Shown here piece by piece: positions 18,590 through 25,985 of a stretch of 64,000 bases of DNA. Positions within the stretch are counted from its first letter, which is position 1; every line of letters starts with the position of its first letter. The notes under the pieces were generated by a model, which worked only from the letters and a program-made list of their open reading frames with translations, searched no databases and was not told the DNA's origin. The DNA is taken from assembly GCF_030812875.1 (NCBI RefSeq), contig NZ_JAUSTN010000002.1, positions 1 through 64,000 on the forward strand, given 5' to 3'. This stretch comes from Peptoniphilus_B koenoeneniae (GTDB taxonomy: Bacteria; Bacillota; Clostridia; Tissierellales; Peptoniphilaceae). A program made the translations under genes and the position numbers.

Positions 18590-19558
18590 TTAATTTGCCT
18601 TAATTTTTTTAACTTCTTCAATAAATAAGGGTAAAATTTTTGCACAATCCCCTACTATTCCAATATCTGCAATTTGAAAAATCGGAGCATCTTCATCTTT
18701 GTTAATTGCCAATATGAAATTGGATTTTTCCATTCCTGAAATATGTTGAACTGCCCCACTAACTCCACATCCTATATAAAGTTTTGGAGAAACAATCTTT
18801 CCGGATTGTCCAATTTGTGAACTTTTTGGAAGGACTCCATCATCAATAACAGGTCTTGTGCCTGAAATAGGAGCATTAAATACTTTTGCAAGTTCTTCTA
18901 CTAAAGGATAGATATTTTCACTACTTGCACCTCTTCCGCAAGTTATAATTATAGGAGCATCTTCAAGATTTACTTGAGCTTCCGTAGATTTAACAACCTC
19001 TTTAATTATGGCTTTTAAATCTTTTATTTCGTCAACTTTTTCTTCTATGAAAAGTCCTTTTCCATTTAAATCTTCTCTTTTATCAAAAGAACCGCTTCTT
19101 ATTGTAATAACTCTGGGAGCTTTTTTTATTTTTGACAAAGTTAAAACTGTCGCACCATATGAGGGAGTAACATAATTAATTTCATCATTTTCAAATTTAA
19201 TATCCATTACATTTGTAATTGAAACTGTATCAAGACTTGCGGCAATATTTGGGGCTAAATCCTTTCCATCAAGACTTCCTGGAATAAAAATATCTTTAAC
19301 ATCATATTTTCCAGCAATTTTTACGATTGCATTTGAAAAATCTTCCATATTGTATGAATTTCTTTCTACAAGGACAATTTTGTCAGAACCTGCCCCCTTT
19401 AATTTTGACATTTCATCTTCAGATAATTTTTCAAAAATTAAAGCTATTGACTCAACAGAATGTTCTTTTGCAATTTTACTTGCTTCGGATAAAGATTCCA
19501 AGCTCAATTTTATAGGAGCCCCATCTTTAAGCTCTATATAAGTTAATATATTTTTCAT
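18590..19558 (-). CDS. etfA: Electron transfer flavoprotein alpha subunit
   Basis: Partner of EtfB; carries FAD between flavin dehydrogenases and other acceptors in the cytoplasm. The C-terminal FAD domain shows GRGASSENIYPLVEELAK, SQIGQSGKIVSPKLYIGCG and the closing APIFQIADIGIVGD. At 322 residues it lacks the extra N-terminal ferredoxin-like domain found in the Acetobacterium lactate-dehydrogenase EtfA (LctC). It follows etfB by 9 nt with AGGAGG upstream. Whether the complex bifurcates electrons cannot be decided by eye. Confidence 0.95.
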   Translation of the reverse strand: MKNILTYIELKDGAPIKLSLESLSEASKIAKEHSVESIALIFEKLSEDEMSKLKGAGSDKIVLVERNSYNMEDFSNAIVKIAGKYDVKDIFIPGSLDGKDLAPNIAASLDTVSITNVMDIKFENDEINYVTPSYGATVLTLSKIKKAPRVITIRSGSFDKREDLNGKGLFIEEKVDEIKDLKAIIKEVVKSTEAQVNLEDAPIIITCGRGASSENIYPLVEELAKVFNAPISGTRPVIDDGVLPKSSQIGQSGKIVSPKLYIGCGVSGAVQHISGMEKSNFILAINKDEDAPIFQIADIGIVGDCAKILPLFIEEVKKIKAN

Positions 19559-19567
19559 TTTTTCCTC

Positions 19568-20335
19568 CTATAAAACTTTTTGCTCTTTCATTAAAGCAAT
19601 TGCTTTTTTTACGCTAACTTCAAGATCTTCTTCATTGATTTTAATACCAGCTTTTCTTTTTTCCGGTTCAAAATCTTTTATTTCTTCAAGAATTAAATCT
19701 AAGTTTACAGCAACTTCAATATCTTCAATTTTTTGTCTTCTTGCTGCCATTTTACTTTTTATAGTAGGATATCTTGGTTCATAATCAGGTTTTGAAATTG
19801 TAAGAACGCAGGGCATTTTTGTTTCAACTTGTCTATATCCTCCGTCAATTTCTTGCTTTGAAATTAATTTTTCTCCTTCTTTATTAATTTCAATTACAGA
19901 TGTAACCAAGCCAAGGTCTGATTTATTTGCAAAATAAACTCCAACTTGTGAAGCTTCTGCATCTGTAGTTTCTTTTCCGAAACAAATTACATCAAAAGCA
20001 CCACATTCTTCTTCCAATTTCTTTATTGCTTCTTTTAAAATTTCTGAAATTCCTTTTGTATCAAGATTTCTATAATCATCATATTTAATTAAATATGCCT
20101 TATCTGCTCCAACTGCCAAACAATTTTTTAGGGAATTTTTAACATCTTCGTTGCCAATAGAAGCTACAACAACTTGTCCTTCTTCTTTTTCTTTCAATCT
20201 TACAGCCATTTCAAGGGAGTAAGTGTCAAAAGCATTTACAACTGGGGTTATCCCTGAAATATCAGCTTTTCCATCTTTTACAGATACTGCTACTGAATCA
20301 TCTGGAACTTCTTTTATACAAACTAAAATATTCAT
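19568..20335 (-). CDS. etfB: Electron transfer flavoprotein beta subunit
   Basis: Forms the Etf heterodimer. Diagnostic segments are VVNAFDTYSLEMAVRLKEK (near 33-51), the ASIGNED and AVGADKAYLIKYDD stretches, and the dehydrogenase-docking region TKMPCVLTISKPDYEPRYPT (near 172-191). Length 255 is normal. It starts 2 nt after the acyl-CoA dehydrogenase stop, with AGAGG as ribosome site, so both are translated from one message. In clostridia Etf usually serves butyryl-CoA dehydrogenase or a lactate dehydrogenase; both candidate partners are in this operon. Confidence 0.95.
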   Translation of the reverse strand: MNILVCIKEVPDDSVAVSVKDGKADISGITPVVNAFDTYSLEMAVRLKEKEEGQVVVASIGNEDVKNSLKNCLAVGADKAYLIKYDDYRNLDTKGISEILKEAIKKLEEECGAFDVICFGKETTDAEASQVGVYFANKSDLGLVTSVIEINKEGEKLISKQEIDGGYRQVETKMPCVLTISKPDYEPRYPTIKSKMAARRQKIEDIEVAVNLDLILEEIKDFEPEKRKAGIKINEEDLEVSVKKAIALMKEQKVL

Positions 20336-20337
20336 TA

Positions 20338-21474
20338 TTAACCTCTTAATAGATTATTTGCAACTACAATTCTCAAAACTTCATTAGTTCCTTCAAAAAT
20401 TTGGAAAATTTTTGCATCACGAAGAAGTTTTTCAACAGGATATTCTCTACTATATCCATATCCTCCAAACATTTGAATTGCATCTTCTGCTACTCTAATA
20501 GCAATGTCTGATGCAAAACATTTTGCAATTGCAGATTCTCTATTATAAGTAAGACCTAAATCCATTCTTGTAAGAGCATTTGCAACCATTTGTCTTGCAG
20601 CTTCAGTTTTTATATCCATATCTGCAAGTTTAAATTGAAGCGCTTGATTTTTAACTATAGGTTTTCCAAATTGAATTCTTTCATTTCCGTATTTTTTAGC
20701 TTCATCAATTCCTCTTTGAGCAATTCCTACTGCAACACATCCCATCCAAGCTCTTGCTTGATCAAGAGTTTTCATTGCAATTGAAAAGCCCTTTCCTTCT
20801 TCTCCTATCATATAGCTTGCAGGAATTCTACAATCTTCAAGAACAACATCTGTAGTGTTTGAAGTTCTTATTCCCATTTTATCTTCTTCTTTTCCGGCAC
20901 TTATTCCCTTAGTTTCTGCAGGAATTAAAAACATGGACATACCTTTTAGTCCCTTTGACTTATCTGTAAGTGCTGTTACACAATAGAAAGATGCAACGGC
21001 GCCATTTGTTATAAAGCACTTTCTTCCATTAAGAACATATTCATCTCCATCACGAACTGCAGTAGTTGTTCCTGCTCCTGCATCTGAACCTGCACCAGGT
21101 TCTGTAAGACAAAATGCTCCCATACCTCCAGCCATTAATGTATCTGCAACATATTGTTTTTGTTCTTCTGTTCCTGCAATTAAAACAGGTTTCATTCCAA
21201 GTCCTGAAGCTGAAATTGTAGTTGCAAATCCAGCATCAGCCTTTGCCATTTCTTCTATAAGTGCAGCAACATCAATTCTTGAAAGTCCTGGTCCGCCATA
21301 TTCTTCTGGAACTTCAAGAACAAAATATCCTTGTTCTTTTGCTTTTTCGTATAAGTCTTTAGGCCATTCTCCGGTCCTATCAGCTTCTTTACAAGTTTCT
21401 ATTACTTCTTTTTCGCAAAAATTTTTAACGTCTTCCAATAAATCTTTTGCTTCTTCTGAAATTAAATATGCCAT
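20338..21474 (-). CDS. Acyl-CoA dehydrogenase (short-chain, butyryl-CoA type)
   Basis: Flavoprotein interconverting short acyl-CoA and enoyl-CoA, with EtfAB as redox partner. Family markers: FCLTEPGAGSDAG (near 124-136), DKMGIRTSNTTDV, MFGGYGYSREYPVEKLLRDA (near 338-357), and the catalytic-base motif IFEGTNEVLRIVV (Glu near 367) expected for short-chain enzymes. Length 378 matches bcd. GGTGG precedes the ATG at 21474. No crotonase or hydroxyacyl-CoA dehydrogenase gene is adjacent, unlike a standard bcs operon. Acryloyl-CoA reductase activity is an alternative. Confidence 0.92.
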   Translation of the reverse strand: MAYLISEEAKDLLEDVKNFCEKEVIETCKEADRTGEWPKDLYEKAKEQGYFVLEVPEEYGGPGLSRIDVAALIEEMAKADAGFATTISASGLGMKPVLIAGTEEQKQYVADTLMAGGMGAFCLTEPGAGSDAGAGTTTAVRDGDEYVLNGRKCFITNGAVASFYCVTALTDKSKGLKGMSMFLIPAETKGISAGKEEDKMGIRTSNTTDVVLEDCRIPASYMIGEEGKGFSIAMKTLDQARAWMGCVAVGIAQRGIDEAKKYGNERIQFGKPIVKNQALQFKLADMDIKTEAARQMVANALTRMDLGLTYNRESAIAKCFASDIAIRVAEDAIQMFGGYGYSREYPVEKLLRDAKIFQIFEGTNEVLRIVVANNLLRG

Positions 21475-21532
21475 AATTTACCACCTTTATATTTTATTAT
21501 TTTAAAATTAGATAACTTTTTTACAATTTTTA

Positions 21533-22945
21533 TTAAATAACCTTATCGGGATTTAAAATTAAGTTAGGGTCAAATGCTTTCTTAATTCCTCTCATTAATT
21601 CAGTATTTACATCTCCCTCAAAAATATTTAAGAATCTTTTTTTACCGAAGCCTATTCCGTGTTCTCCTGAAATTTGTCCACCAAATTCATAAGCTTTTTT
21701 GTAAATATCATTCATAAAAATTTCAACTTGTCTTAAAAATTCTTCTTTTTCCATTTCGTTTGAGCAAGCGTAAATGTGTAAATTTCCATCTCCAGCATGT
21801 CCAAAACTTTTAACTTCAAAGTCAAAATCTTTTCCTTTTTCATTTACATATTTTATATAAGCTGCAATCTTGTTAATAGGTACAACTACATCACACTCAT
21901 CTAAAAGTTTTGTTTGAGCTTCTATTGCTTCCAAGAAAGAAGATCTTGCAGCCCAAGCATCTTTAATTTTAGATGGGGTATCTGCTACAAGGACATCTAT
22001 TGCTCCTGCATCTAATAGAACTTCTGCAGCTTGTTCAATAATATCGTTTAAATCATCTTCGTTTTCACCGTCAAAAGTTATTAAAAGATATGCCCCTATA
22101 TCAATTCCTTCGATTGTCTTAGGAAAAGTTGATTTTCCAATATAAAGTTCAGAAAGATTTACAATTTCTTTTTCCATAAACTCTATAGCTTGTGGATTTA
22201 AGTAAGCTTTAAATAATTTTGGAATTGTTGAAATACAATCATCTAATTTTTCATAAGGAACTATTAGTGAAATAGTTTCTTTAGGAGCAGGAATAATTTT
22301 AAGAGTAAGTTCAGTAATTATTCCAAGAGTTCCTTCAGAACCAATCATTAAATCTTTTAAAGAGTAGCCCGTTGAAGTTTTAGATACACATGCTCCAAAA
22401 TAAGTTATTTCTCCATTTGGAAGAACAACTTCCATTCCCCTTACATAATTTCTTGTAGTTCCATATTTTACAGCTCTCATGCCACCTGCATTTGTAGAAA
22501 CATTTCCACCTAAGGTTGCAAACTTTTCACCTGGATCCGGCGGATACATGTATCCCTTGCTTAAACAATCCTGAGCAAGATCATTTAAAAGCACTCCTGG
22601 TTGAACCTTTACTACCATGTTTTCTTCATCATATTCCAAAATTTTGTTCATGGTTTGCATATTAAGCATTACACCACTATTAATGGCAACTCCAGCTCCT
22701 GTAAGTCCTGTTCCTGCACCTCTTGGAACAACAGGAATTAAATTGTCATTACAAATTTTTACAACCTTTGCGACTTCTTCAGTTGATTTTACATCAACAA
22801 CAAGTTCTGGTCTTCCCTCGCCATAAATTGGCATTTCATCATGAAAGAAATCAACATTAATTTCTTCACCGACATAAACTTTACCACTGATAGCCTTTTT
22901 GATTTGTTCAACTATCTCTTCTGTAACAGAATTATAATTAGCCAT
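21533..22945 (-). CDS. FAD-binding 2-hydroxyacid (lactate) dehydrogenase, GlcD/LctD family
   Basis: VAO/PCMH-type flavoprotein oxidising a 2-hydroxyacid such as D-lactate to the 2-oxoacid. The FAD domain has PVVPRGAGTGLTGAGV (near 68-83) and GGNVSTNAGGMRAVKYGTTR; the C-terminal domain has the metal-binding FGHAGDGNLHIY and SGEHGIG motifs (near 370-430). The start is the ATG at 22945 because GGGAGG overlaps the GTG at 22957. It is the first gene of an operon with acd, etfB, etfA and lrgAB, an arrangement close to lctBCD of Acetobacterium. Glycolate or 2-hydroxyglutarate are possible alternative substrates. Confidence 0.88.
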   Translation of the reverse strand: MANYNSVTEEIVEQIKKAISGKVYVGEEINVDFFHDEMPIYGEGRPELVVDVKSTEEVAKVVKICNDNLIPVVPRGAGTGLTGAGVAINSGVMLNMQTMNKILEYDEENMVVKVQPGVLLNDLAQDCLSKGYMYPPDPGEKFATLGGNVSTNAGGMRAVKYGTTRNYVRGMEVVLPNGEITYFGACVSKTSTGYSLKDLMIGSEGTLGIITELTLKIIPAPKETISLIVPYEKLDDCISTIPKLFKAYLNPQAIEFMEKEIVNLSELYIGKSTFPKTIEGIDIGAYLLITFDGENEDDLNDIIEQAAEVLLDAGAIDVLVADTPSKIKDAWAARSSFLEAIEAQTKLLDECDVVVPINKIAAYIKYVNEKGKDFDFEVKSFGHAGDGNLHIYACSNEMEKEEFLRQVEIFMNDIYKKAYEFGGQISGEHGIGFGKKRFLNIFEGDVNTELMRGIKKAFDPNLILNPDKVI

Positions 22946-22986
22946 ATTACCTCCCACAAATTAAAAAATAAATTTTTCTTGTATAT

Positions 22987-22992
22987 ATTATA
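22987..22992 (-). promoter_or_regulatory. Candidate -10 of the lactate/Etf operon
   Basis: A perfect minus-strand TATAAT about 42 nt before the dehydrogenase start. The sequence at the -35 distance (GTTAAA) is poor, suggesting activator-dependent transcription or use of the upstream palindromic -35 at 23065-23070. Confidence 0.4.
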
Positions 22993-23051
22993 TAATTTTA
23001 GATTTTAATTTTAACGTTTTCATCTTTGACAAGTCTTGAATAATATGTACA

Positions 23052-23084
23052 TTTATTGACTTTTAGTCAATAAAACAATATAAT
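23052..23084 (+). promoter_or_regulatory. Palindromic operator overlapping the regulator promoter
   Basis: TTTATTGACT (23052-23061) and AGTCAATAAA (23065-23074) form a perfect 10-bp inverted repeat around TTT. Its left arm contains TTGACT (23056-23061), which with 17 nt spacing and TATAAT (23079-23084) makes a strong plus-strand promoter for the HTH gene. Its right arm gives the same TTGACT on the minus strand, facing the lactate/Etf operon, with a TATTAT at 19 nt (23040-23045). A bound repressor would cover both -35 boxes. Confidence 0.65.
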
Positions 23085-23123
23085 TTTCTTATCTTTATTT
23101 AGGAAATATGGGAGGTTTTTTAT

Positions 23124-24566
23124 ATGTTGCCTTATAAGCAAGTTTTTAAAACTTTAACTAATTTAACAAATACTAAGTTGTCAAGCATAGCTTATTCTTT
23201 AGGCTATGATGTATCTTATATAAGCAAATGGAACAGTGGAAAAAAATTGCCTTCTTATAAAAACATTTCTGAAATTAATGGAAAACTTTCATCTATATTT
23301 TCCAAATCCCTAATAAAAGAAAAAAAGGTCCAAGAATTTTTAGTGACTTTTAATATAAAAAATTCTCAAATTTTAAAAGAAAATACCGAAAAATCTTTGG
23401 AAGTAATGATTTATAAATTATTAAATGATGCCTACGACTATACAAATACAGATTCTTATTTGGAAAGTCCTTCAAATACCCATTTTATTTTTAAAAATAA
23501 TAATGTTGAAAATGAATTTAAAGATATTTTCGAAAAACTCATTCTTGAAAATGACCATCTTGACATTTGGGCAAGTTTTGACATATTAAATTCCAATTCA
23601 AGTCTTTTATTTAATGTCATAAAAAATACAGCTAAAAAAAATAATGATATAAATCTGCATTTACTTTGCAGTAAAGAAAATCTTTATAAAATAGATATTT
23701 TAAAAACAATTACAGAAAACTCTAAAATCAACATAGAACTTTACCAAAACAATAAAGATATAAATTACAACTTAATTTTAATTAAGGATAAAATGTATAT
23801 GCTTTTAAACAATGAAAATGAGGATTTCTTTACAATAACTTATGGAAATGAAATGGAAAATCTTTTTGAATTTTCAATTTACATAAATAATTTATTTAAA
23901 AATTTCAAAAAAATTATAAGTTTATCTTCACCAGAGCAAATGGCAAAGACAAATTACAGGAAATATTTTTATTCAGATAATGAGTTTTTATTCCTGTCAA
24001 ATTTTGGTTTTGAATTTTTAATGCCCAATACGCTTATTGATAAAATTTTAAATTCTCTTGATCCTGAAGATGAAGTAAACAGACCTGAAATCTTAGATAT
24101 AAAGTTTTTATGGGATAAACTTTTTATAAACTCAAAAATAGACTTTATAACTACAAGAACTGCTCTTATAAACTACTTTGAAACGGGAGAAATTTTATAC
24201 TGTTCTAAAAATCTAAAACTTAATTCTCAAGATATAAAAGACCAATTTAAAAATATAATTTTTGCTATGAAAAACAATAAAAATATTAACTTTTATATTA
24301 TTAATGACGAGCGATTCTTAAAACCATCAGGTCTTGATAAGTTTAACTTTTTCGTAAATGAAAATAATATGTATTTTAAGAAAGTAAATTTAAAATCGTC
24401 ACTTTCCCCTATTTCTATAGTAAGCGATGTAAAAATCCACAAAAATATATCTGAAATTCTTCACAAAATGATAGAAAGCTCTTGTTGTAAAAAATATAAT
24501 GCTTCCGACATTGAAAAAGTTTTTCAAAAGTATTGGGATGTATTTTATAAGATTCCAAAAAAATAA
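23124..24566 (+). CDS. HTH regulator-like protein with a large unrecognised domain
   Basis: I do not recognise the family. The first 60 residues look like a helix-turn-helix (SSIAYSLGYDVSYISKWNSG, with the recognition-helix-like YISKWNSGKKLPS). The remaining about 420 residues are rich in Asn, Lys and Ile, with alternating predicted helices and strands, no membrane segment and no known catalytic motif; paired cysteines (SSCCKKY) lie near residue 456. GGGAGG is upstream of the ATG. It is transcribed from the palindromic promoter and diverges from the lactate/acyl-CoA dehydrogenase operon, so it is a good candidate for its regulator and for autoregulation. The big domain may sense a metabolite; that is inference. 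Confidence 0.75.
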   Translation: MLPYKQVFKTLTNLTNTKLSSIAYSLGYDVSYISKWNSGKKLPSYKNISEINGKLSSIFSKSLIKEKKVQEFLVTFNIKNSQILKENTEKSLEVMIYKLLNDAYDYTNTDSYLESPSNTHFIFKNNNVENEFKDIFEKLILENDHLDIWASFDILNSNSSLLFNVIKNTAKKNNDINLHLLCSKENLYKIDILKTITENSKINIELYQNNKDINYNLILIKDKMYMLLNNENEDFFTITYGNEMENLFEFSIYINNLFKNFKKIISLSSPEQMAKTNYRKYFYSDNEFLFLSNFGFEFLMPNTLIDKILNSLDPEDEVNRPEILDIKFLWDKLFINSKIDFITTRTALINYFETGEILYCSKNLKLNSQDIKDQFKNIIFAMKNNKNINFYIINDERFLKPSGLDKFNFFVNENNMYFKKVNLKSSLSPISIVSDVKIHKNISEILHKMIESSCCKKYNASDIEKVFQKYWDVFYKIPKK

Positions 24567-24590
24567 AAGCCTATAAAGGCTTTTTTTATT
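24565..24590 (+). terminator. Terminator after the HTH gene
   Basis: AAAAGCC / GGCTTTT stem with a 6-nt loop followed by a run of seven T, overlapping the stop codon. Confidence 0.8.
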
Positions 24591-24596
24591 TGTAAA

Positions 24597-24627
24597 TAAA
24601 AAAAGGACTGTAAAATTTTACAGTCCA
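24597..24627 (-). terminator. Terminator after tRNA-Cys
   Basis: A perfect inverted repeat GGACTGTAAAA / TTTTACAGTCC (24605-24626) right after the CCA end, followed on the minus strand by eight T. Confidence 0.85.
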
Positions 24628-24701
24628 TGGAGGCGACAACCAGATTCGAACTGGTGATAAAGGTGTTGCAGACCTGTGCCTTACCACTTGGCTATGTCGC
24701 C
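24628..24701 (-). tRNA. tRNA-Cys (GCA)
   Basis: Cloverleaf with acceptor GGCGACA..., anticodon loop containing GCA, T-loop GTTCGAATC, discriminator U73 as expected for tRNA-Cys, and an encoded CCA end (24628-24630). A strong terminator follows. Confidence 0.95.
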
Positions 24702-24799
24702 TTAACAATATAAATGTTATCATAAGGGCAAAATCTTTTCAAGAAGAATCTTTACAATTTATTTAACTTAAATTTATAAGCCTAACTTTTTTTATTTTT

Positions 24800-24828
24800 A
24801 AAATAAAAAGTCGGATTATTTCCGACTT
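24800..24828 (-). terminator. Terminator after the folate ECF gene
   Basis: AAGTCGGA / TCCGACTT stem with a 5-nt loop, overlapping the stop codon and followed by a T-rich tract on the minus strand. Confidence 0.8.
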
Positions 24829-25709
24829 AAATTAAAATTAATATTCTTTTTTAATGACTCATTTAAAGAAATAAATAAACCGCTGTAAATTGGAATTGAA
24901 ACAATTTGTTTTATAAAAGCTTTTGCCGCATAGTAATAAAATGTATTCTTCCCATATAATATTGATTGAAAAAATGGAGCCATAATTACAGAAGTAATCA
25001 TTTGACCTATAAAAACTCCAATTAAAACTGAAAAAAATCTGTAATTGGGATATTTGTCCTTAAATAATCCTGTAATAATAGCAGGAATAAATCCTGTAAG
25101 AGCACTGGTAAGTGTAAATAGTATATTATATCCCCCTGATGACGGCCTTACTATAAAGGCTAAAACATCTGATACTCCTCCAACTATAAATCCGTTCACT
25201 GGACCAAGGACAAGTCCGGAATAAATAATTGGAAAACCACCAAAAGATATGCTTCCAAAACGCATTGTGTTAATTACAACGCTAAGAGCTATAAATACGC
25301 TCATATAAGTTATTGTTCTTGTGCTTCTGAATTTAGTAGATTCTTTTTTTTCAATTTTAATTTTTGAAATAAAGTATGCAATAATTCCAATTCCTATTAC
25401 AATTAAAGCACCATATTTAATTAAAAAATTATGATAGTTTTCTACTAAGGGCTTTAACTTCTCAAGTTTTTCAGCTTTCATTTTTCCAAATATAGGATGT
25501 TTTATTTGTAAAATAATCCCTATTGCAATGGAAAGTGATGCATAAAAACCAGCCCATTTTTCTTCCGACAGTCTTGCAGCAAATAATACAAGTATAAGTG
25601 CCGCAATAATACCTAAGTAAACCTTAGGAGACCCTAGTGTTACTGTACTTACAGTCATGGTTAAAAACACTGAAAGTCCATACATAAAAATTTTAAAAAT
25701 AGTCTTCAT
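24816..25709 (-). CDS. folT: Folate-family ECF transporter S component (FolT-like) with N-terminal extension
   Basis: Substrate-binding membrane subunit of an energy-coupling-factor vitamin importer. The C-terminal half (about 125-297) matches folate S components: MRFGSISFGGFPIIYSGLVL, GPVNGFIVGGVSDVLAF, TSALTGFIPAIITG and a late GQMITSVIMAPF. FolT proteins are usually near 170 residues. Here about 125 extra N-terminal residues with around four hydrophobic segments precede it, separated by a charged linker (KIKIEKKESTKFRSTR). No EcfA or EcfT gene is near, which is normal for group II systems. AGGAGGG precedes the ATG, and the leader carries a THF-riboswitch-like fold, supporting folate as the ligand. 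Confidence 0.85.
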   Translation of the reverse strand: MKTIFKIFMYGLSVFLTMTVSTVTLGSPKVYLGIIAALILVLFAARLSEEKWAGFYASLSIAIGIILQIKHPIFGKMKAEKLEKLKPLVENYHNFLIKYGALIVIGIGIIAYFISKIKIEKKESTKFRSTRTITYMSVFIALSVVINTMRFGSISFGGFPIIYSGLVLGPVNGFIVGGVSDVLAFIVRPSSGGYNILFTLTSALTGFIPAIITGLFKDKYPNYRFFSVLIGVFIGQMITSVIMAPFFQSILYGKNTFYYYAAKAFIKQIVSIPIYSGLFISLNESLKKNINFNLSRK

Positions 25710-25728
25710 TTTACCCTCCTTAAAAAGC

Positions 25729-25822
25729 CTAAAGAGGAAAGTGAACGCGATTATAGAAGGCCAAATTGCTATGTAAAGATCAACGTCCCATATCTTTACT
25801 CTATCTATAACCTACCCTTTAG
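25729..25822 (-). promoter_or_regulatory. Tetrahydrofolate (THF) riboswitch candidate
   Basis: Three nested helices on the minus strand: P1 CTAAAGGG (25815-25822) with CTCTTTAG (25729-25736); P2 TTATAGA (25804-25810) with TCTATAA (25751-25757); P3 GTAAAGAT (25792-25799) with ATCTTTAC (25773-25780). The P3 loop ATGGGACGTTG resembles the conserved ATGGGATGTC loop of class I THF aptamers, and its GGACG can pair with CGTTC (25743-25747), the pseudoknot expected between that loop and the P2/P1 junction. A TATAAT (25842-25847) lies just upstream. The P1 3' strand CCTCTT is complementary to the folT ribosome site AGGAGG, suggesting translational control. The downstream gene is a folate S component. 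Confidence 0.65.
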
Positions 25823-25872
25823 ACAAAATTAGACTAAAATTATTATAACAAAATAAATTCTATATAAAAAGT

Positions 25873-25900
25873 AAAAACACATCCTATGGGATGTGTTTTT
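25873..25900 (-). terminator. Terminator after typA
   Basis: AAAAACACATCC / GGATGTGTTTTT stem with a 4-nt loop and T-tails on both strands, between typA and the folT leader. A second small hairpin (ATGAC/GTCAT, 25923-25937) lies nearer to typA. Confidence 0.85.
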
Positions 25901-25985
25901 TATTTTAGGTATTACTTATGGGATGACTTTTTGTCATGAAATAATTATACCACTATTAAAAATTTTTTCAATAAATTATGTTACT

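Noticed and set aside
22943..22957. GTG start for the lactate-type dehydrogenase
   Set aside because: The GTG forms part of the GGGAGG ribosome site of the ATG four codons later. The same reasoning moved the starts of livG, livK, argS, pepF, the surface protein and the zinc-ribbon protein.
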